35,114 nucleotides of DNA from Catenulispora rubra (GTDB lineage Bacteria; Actinomycetota; Actinomycetes; Streptomycetales; Catenulisporaceae): positions 1 through 35,114 of the forward strand of contig NZ_JAACYW010000102.1 of assembly GCF_015356825.1 (NCBI RefSeq), read 5' to 3'. The notes under the pieces are model-generated. The model was not told where the DNA came from. It saw nothing but the letters and a program-made list of their open reading frames with translations, and did no database searches. The position numbers were made by a program, and so were the translations under genes. Position 1 is the first letter of the stretch; each line of letters starts with the position of its first letter. Shown one piece after another: positions 32,518 through 35,114 of the stretch.

Positions 32518-32662
32518 GCCTGAGCGCTCCTTGGCAGAAGGGGATACCTACCCATCGTACGGGGTCGGGAATCCTCCTGCTTACCGTCAGTGCCCGCGCA
32601 CCCGGCGTCAGGGTTAACTCGGAGCGCCGGACACAGCCCGTGATGTGGCGACCGTCACAGGT

Positions 32663-35110
32663 TCACCCGTCCGCCGCGACCAGCGCCAGCGTCCCACCGG
32701 CCGAGACGACCACGCCGCCGGGCACCGCGATCCACACCGGATCCGCACTCCGGTCGAAGCCGGGGACGGTGTACTTCCAGCGCGTCCGACCGGTCGCGAA
32801 GTCCACGGCCCACCAGGTGCCCTGCTGGTCGGGGACGTAGACATTGCCGTCCGCGGACTGCGGCGCGCCGGCGTCGGAGGCGGTCGCGAACGACTCCGTG
32901 CCCTGCGACTGCCAGCGGAGCCGGCCGGTCTGCGCGTCGGCGGCGTAGACACCGTGGCGGGAGAGGACGACGACGGAGTTCGCGTCCGGCAGGAAGGTGA
33001 TGAGCGCGATACTGCCGGCGTCCTCGGGCGGCACCGGGAGCGCGACGCTCCACGTGTTCAGGGCGCCGTCGGCGCTGCCGCCGGTCAGGGTGTCGGCTTC
33101 CGGCCGGTCGGAGAGCAGCAGGACGTAGTGGTCGCCGGCCGAAGCGATCTTGTTGAGCGAGACGCGGCCGTAGTCCACGAAGGTCTTCAGCGGACGGCTC
33201 CACGCCTGGTCGCCGCTGCGGATGTCCAGGGCGGTGACGGCGCCGGCGGTGTTCGGATCGCCGGAGCCGGCGGTGAGGATCTGCGCGCCGCTCGACGGCA
33301 CCGCCAGCGTGGCGAAGTCCACACCACTCTTCTGCCACAGACTTCGGCCGCTGATGACATCGACGGCCCACAGGACCGGCACACCCCCGGCCGTCCCGAC
33401 GACGAACACCATGCCGCCCAACGCCCCGCCGACCCGGAGGTCGAGCCAGGGGCCCTGGGGCGTGGCGGCGCGCCACTTCTGCGTTCCGGTCTCGACGTCC
33501 AGCGCGAGCAGGTCACTTCCGGCGGAGGCGCCGCCCCGGTCCGACGCGACGATCAGATAGACGACACCGGAGTCCACGACGCCGTTGCCGGAGCCCCGGA
33601 CGCCTGAAGCCCGCACAGGACCCCACTTCGGATTGGCCCCGAAGTCATAGCCGGAGACGCCGGACTCGCCACACACGACGAGCACCCCGTCGCCGGCCGC
33701 GAGCGAGGAGACCCCGCCGCCGGGGAGCGACCAGAAGGGCTTGGCGTCAGGACCCTGCAGGGTGCCGGCGGCTCCAGTCGGCGGCGGGAGCGGCCCACTC
33801 TTCGGGAGCGGGAGTCGGGCGGTGAACCCGGAGCCGGAGGCAGAAGGCCTGGTTGCGGACGGCACTGCGCCGACAGCACCGGTAGACGGCCGAGCGTCGG
33901 CGGTGGTCGTGGTGCCGGAGCTGCCGCCGAGTCCGAGCGCTGCGGCAGTTCCGCCCGCGGCGACGACCGCGCCGCCGGTCAGCGCGAGGAGGAGGTTGCG
34001 GCGGCTCGGGGCGGGCTGGCCGCCGGGCGCGCCGGGCTGCTGGTAGAACGCCGCCGCAGAATCAGGCTGCTGCGCAAACCCAGGTATCTGCCCGCCAGGC
34101 ACAGGCGGAGCCCCCGCGAACGCCACTCCCGCATCGGCCTGCCGCTGCCCCGTCGCCACTCCCCCATCAGCCTGCTGCGCCGCGAAAGCTTGCGGCACCC
34201 TCGGCGCGACAACAATCGTCGCGTTCGTATCCGGATCCCCGGCCGACCCCAACCCCGCCGCGGCAGCCGCCCGGACCTCCTCGGCGAGCGCCAGCGGCAA
34301 CCACCCGCCCGCCAACGGGATCGGCGCCCGCCGCCGCACGTACTCCACCACCTGCTGTGGCTGCGCACGCCCGGTCGGGTCCTTCTGCAGGCACCCGCGG
34401 ATCAGCTCCCGCAGCGCCGCCGGCAGCTTCCCCAGCACCGGTGAGGACTTCGCGACCCGCTTCTTCACCTCGTCCTGTGTCCCCTCGCCGAACGGCGGAC
34501 GGCCGGTCGCGGCGAAGAACAGTGTCGAGCCCAGCGCGAACATGTCAGCCGCCGGCGTCACCTTCCGTCCCAGCGCCTGCTCCGGCGCCAGGAACCCGGC
34601 CACGCCGAGCTCTCCCGCAGCACCGTCGAAGGCCCGCACCAGCGCGTAGTCCACGACGCACGGGCCCTCAGGCGTCAGCAGCACAGTGCCCGGCCGCAGA
34701 TCACCGTGCATCACGCCGGCGGCGTGCACGGCCGCCAGCGCCTCGGCGAGCCCGGCTGCGAGGCTTAGTAGCGCGGGCTCGCGCAGCGGCCCGTGGTCGG
34801 CGACCGCCTTCGGCAGCGGCACCCCCGCGACGAACGCCGACGCCAGCCACGGCGCCTCGCCGTCCAGCTCCACCCCGAGCACCGGGGCCGCGTAGGGCAC
34901 CGTGACCGTGCGCGCCGCCGCGACGTCCGCCGCGAGCCGCGCCTTGACCGTCGCGTCGGCCAGCAGCTCCGGGCGCAGCGCCCGGACCGCGACCGGCCGG
35001 CCGGCGTCGGAGTACCCCCCGTACAGCGGACCCAGCGCGCCGGCGCCGAGCCGGCCGACCGTCGAATGCGGACCGACCCGCCGCGGGTCCCCCTCGGTCA
35101 GCGGCCCCAT
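32663..35110 (-). CDS. Probable Ser/Thr pseudokinase fused to a PQQ-like beta-propeller
   Basis: The product has 815 aa from ATG 35110; only 4 nt of upstream sequence are visible, so a longer start cannot be excluded, although the opening (PLTEGDPRRVGP) resembles normal kinase starts. Residues 15-262 form a Pkn-type kinase domain with key changes: the ATP-binding Lys of VAVK is Arg43, HRDLKPxN reads HGDLRPGT (135-142, Asn replaced by Thr142), and DFG reads DYA (154-156). Asp137, Asp154 and APE (175-177) remain. A Gln/Ala/Pro linker leads to SRRNLLLAL and a hydrophobic segment (372-395). Residues about 455-815 are repeated PQQ/WD-like beta-propeller strands (DVETGTQKWR, AQTGRLRWQ, FATGRTRWK). 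The kinase is probably weak or inactive, coupled to an exported sensor. Confidence 0.8.
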   Translation of the reverse strand: MGPLTEGDPRRVGPHSTVGRLGAGALGPLYGGYSDAGRPVAVRALRPELLADATVKARLAADVAAARTVTVPYAAPVLGVELDGEAPWLASAFVAGVPLPKAVADHGPLREPALLSLAAGLAEALAAVHAAGVMHGDLRPGTVLLTPEGPCVVDYALVRAFDGAAGELGVAGFLAPEQALGRKVTPAADMFALGSTLFFAATGRPPFGEGTQDEVKKRVAKSSPVLGKLPAALRELIRGCLQKDPTGRAQPQQVVEYVRRRAPIPLAGGWLPLALAEEVRAAAAAGLGSAGDPDTNATIVVAPRVPQAFAAQQADGGVATGQRQADAGVAFAGAPPVPGGQIPGFAQQPDSAAAFYQQPGAPGGQPAPSRRNLLLALTGGAVVAAGGTAAALGLGGSSGTTTTADARPSTGAVGAVPSATRPSASGSGFTARLPLPKSGPLPPPTGAAGTLQGPDAKPFWSLPGGGVSSLAAGDGVLVVCGESGVSGYDFGANPKWGPVRASGVRGSGNGVVDSGVVYLIVASDRGGASAGSDLLALDVETGTQKWRAATPQGPWLDLRVGGALGGMVFVVGTAGGVPVLWAVDVISGRSLWQKSGVDFATLAVPSSGAQILTAGSGDPNTAGAVTALDIRSGDQAWSRPLKTFVDYGRVSLNKIASAGDHYVLLLSDRPEADTLTGGSADGALNTWSVALPVPPEDAGSIALITFLPDANSVVVLSRHGVYAADAQTGRLRWQSQGTESFATASDAGAPQSADGNVYVPDQQGTWWAVDFATGRTRWKYTVPGFDRSADPVWIAVPGGVVVSAGGTLALVAADG

Positions 35111-35114
35111 CGCC

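Noticed and set aside
30502..32523. 673-codon plus-strand frame opposite typA
   Set aside because: Antisense shadow of typA, full of His/Gln/Val/Leu runs.

Overview
The window is high-GC DNA with strongly G/C-biased third codon positions. Together with a mycothiol-biosynthesis deacetylase (MshB), SigE-family ECF sigma factors, an SSI-type secreted protease inhibitor, a CYP125-type cytochrome P450 and an actinobacterial sdhCDAB operon, this points to a chromosomal segment of a filamentous or related actinobacterium (Streptomyces/Catenulispora-like). The exact genus cannot be fixed from the sequence alone. No rRNA, tRNA, CRISPR array, intact insertion sequence or prophage was seen.

Layout. 1-2400: a decayed copy of an N,N-dimethylformamidase-like gene lies tail-to-tail with its intact paralogue. 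2439-3991: a SigE-family sigma factor is followed, with an ATGA overlap, by a one-pass membrane protein that probably acts as its anti-sigma factor. 4153-4827: a leaderless, lower-GC DUF3800 gene, closed by a perfect hairpin. 4985-8031: a B12-domain-less methylmalonyl-CoA mutase subunit and a CYP125-family steroid P450 whose promoter carries a KstR-like operator; both suit a sterol-side-chain/propionyl-CoA economy. 8415-11819: sdhC-sdhD-sdhA-sdhB, with overlapping or closely spaced genes and a good terminator. 11984-14640: an SSI-like inhibitor that has lost its reactive-loop disulfide, a leaderless TetR regulator, and a second SigE-type sigma/membrane-protein pair with a His-rich N-terminus. 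14671-18749: an ABC-2 transporter (ATPase, permease) followed by a DesK/DesR-type two-component system, with a 16-bp perfect palindrome and three 12-bp repeats upstream. 18977-20373: a GT4 glycosyltransferase and a possible leaderless small leader ORF. 20480-21797: a divergent DoxX-like membrane protein and LysR regulator. 21838-25485: a very large VanW-family envelope protein. 25772-29546: a membrane protein and mshB, divergent from an S9 dipeptidyl-peptidase. 29727-30458: a DUF4232 lipoprotein. 30622-32517: typA/bipA. 32663-35110: a degenerate Ser/Thr kinase fused to a PQQ-type beta-propeller.

How it fits together. Most of the window is core metabolism and envelope or stress sensing: respiration (sdh), thiol redox (mshB), translation GTPase (typA) and several membrane-coupled signalling units. 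The most unusual items are the SSI homologue missing the reactive-loop disulfide pair, the probable pseudokinase-propeller fusion, the KstR-like site placed inside a promoter spacer, and a recurring leaderless-gene pattern (TANNNT followed 6-7 nt later by ATG, with no Shine-Dalgarno). No single large undescribed system is obvious; the leads are individual genes and cis elements. All family calls come from reading motifs by eye, without database searches.
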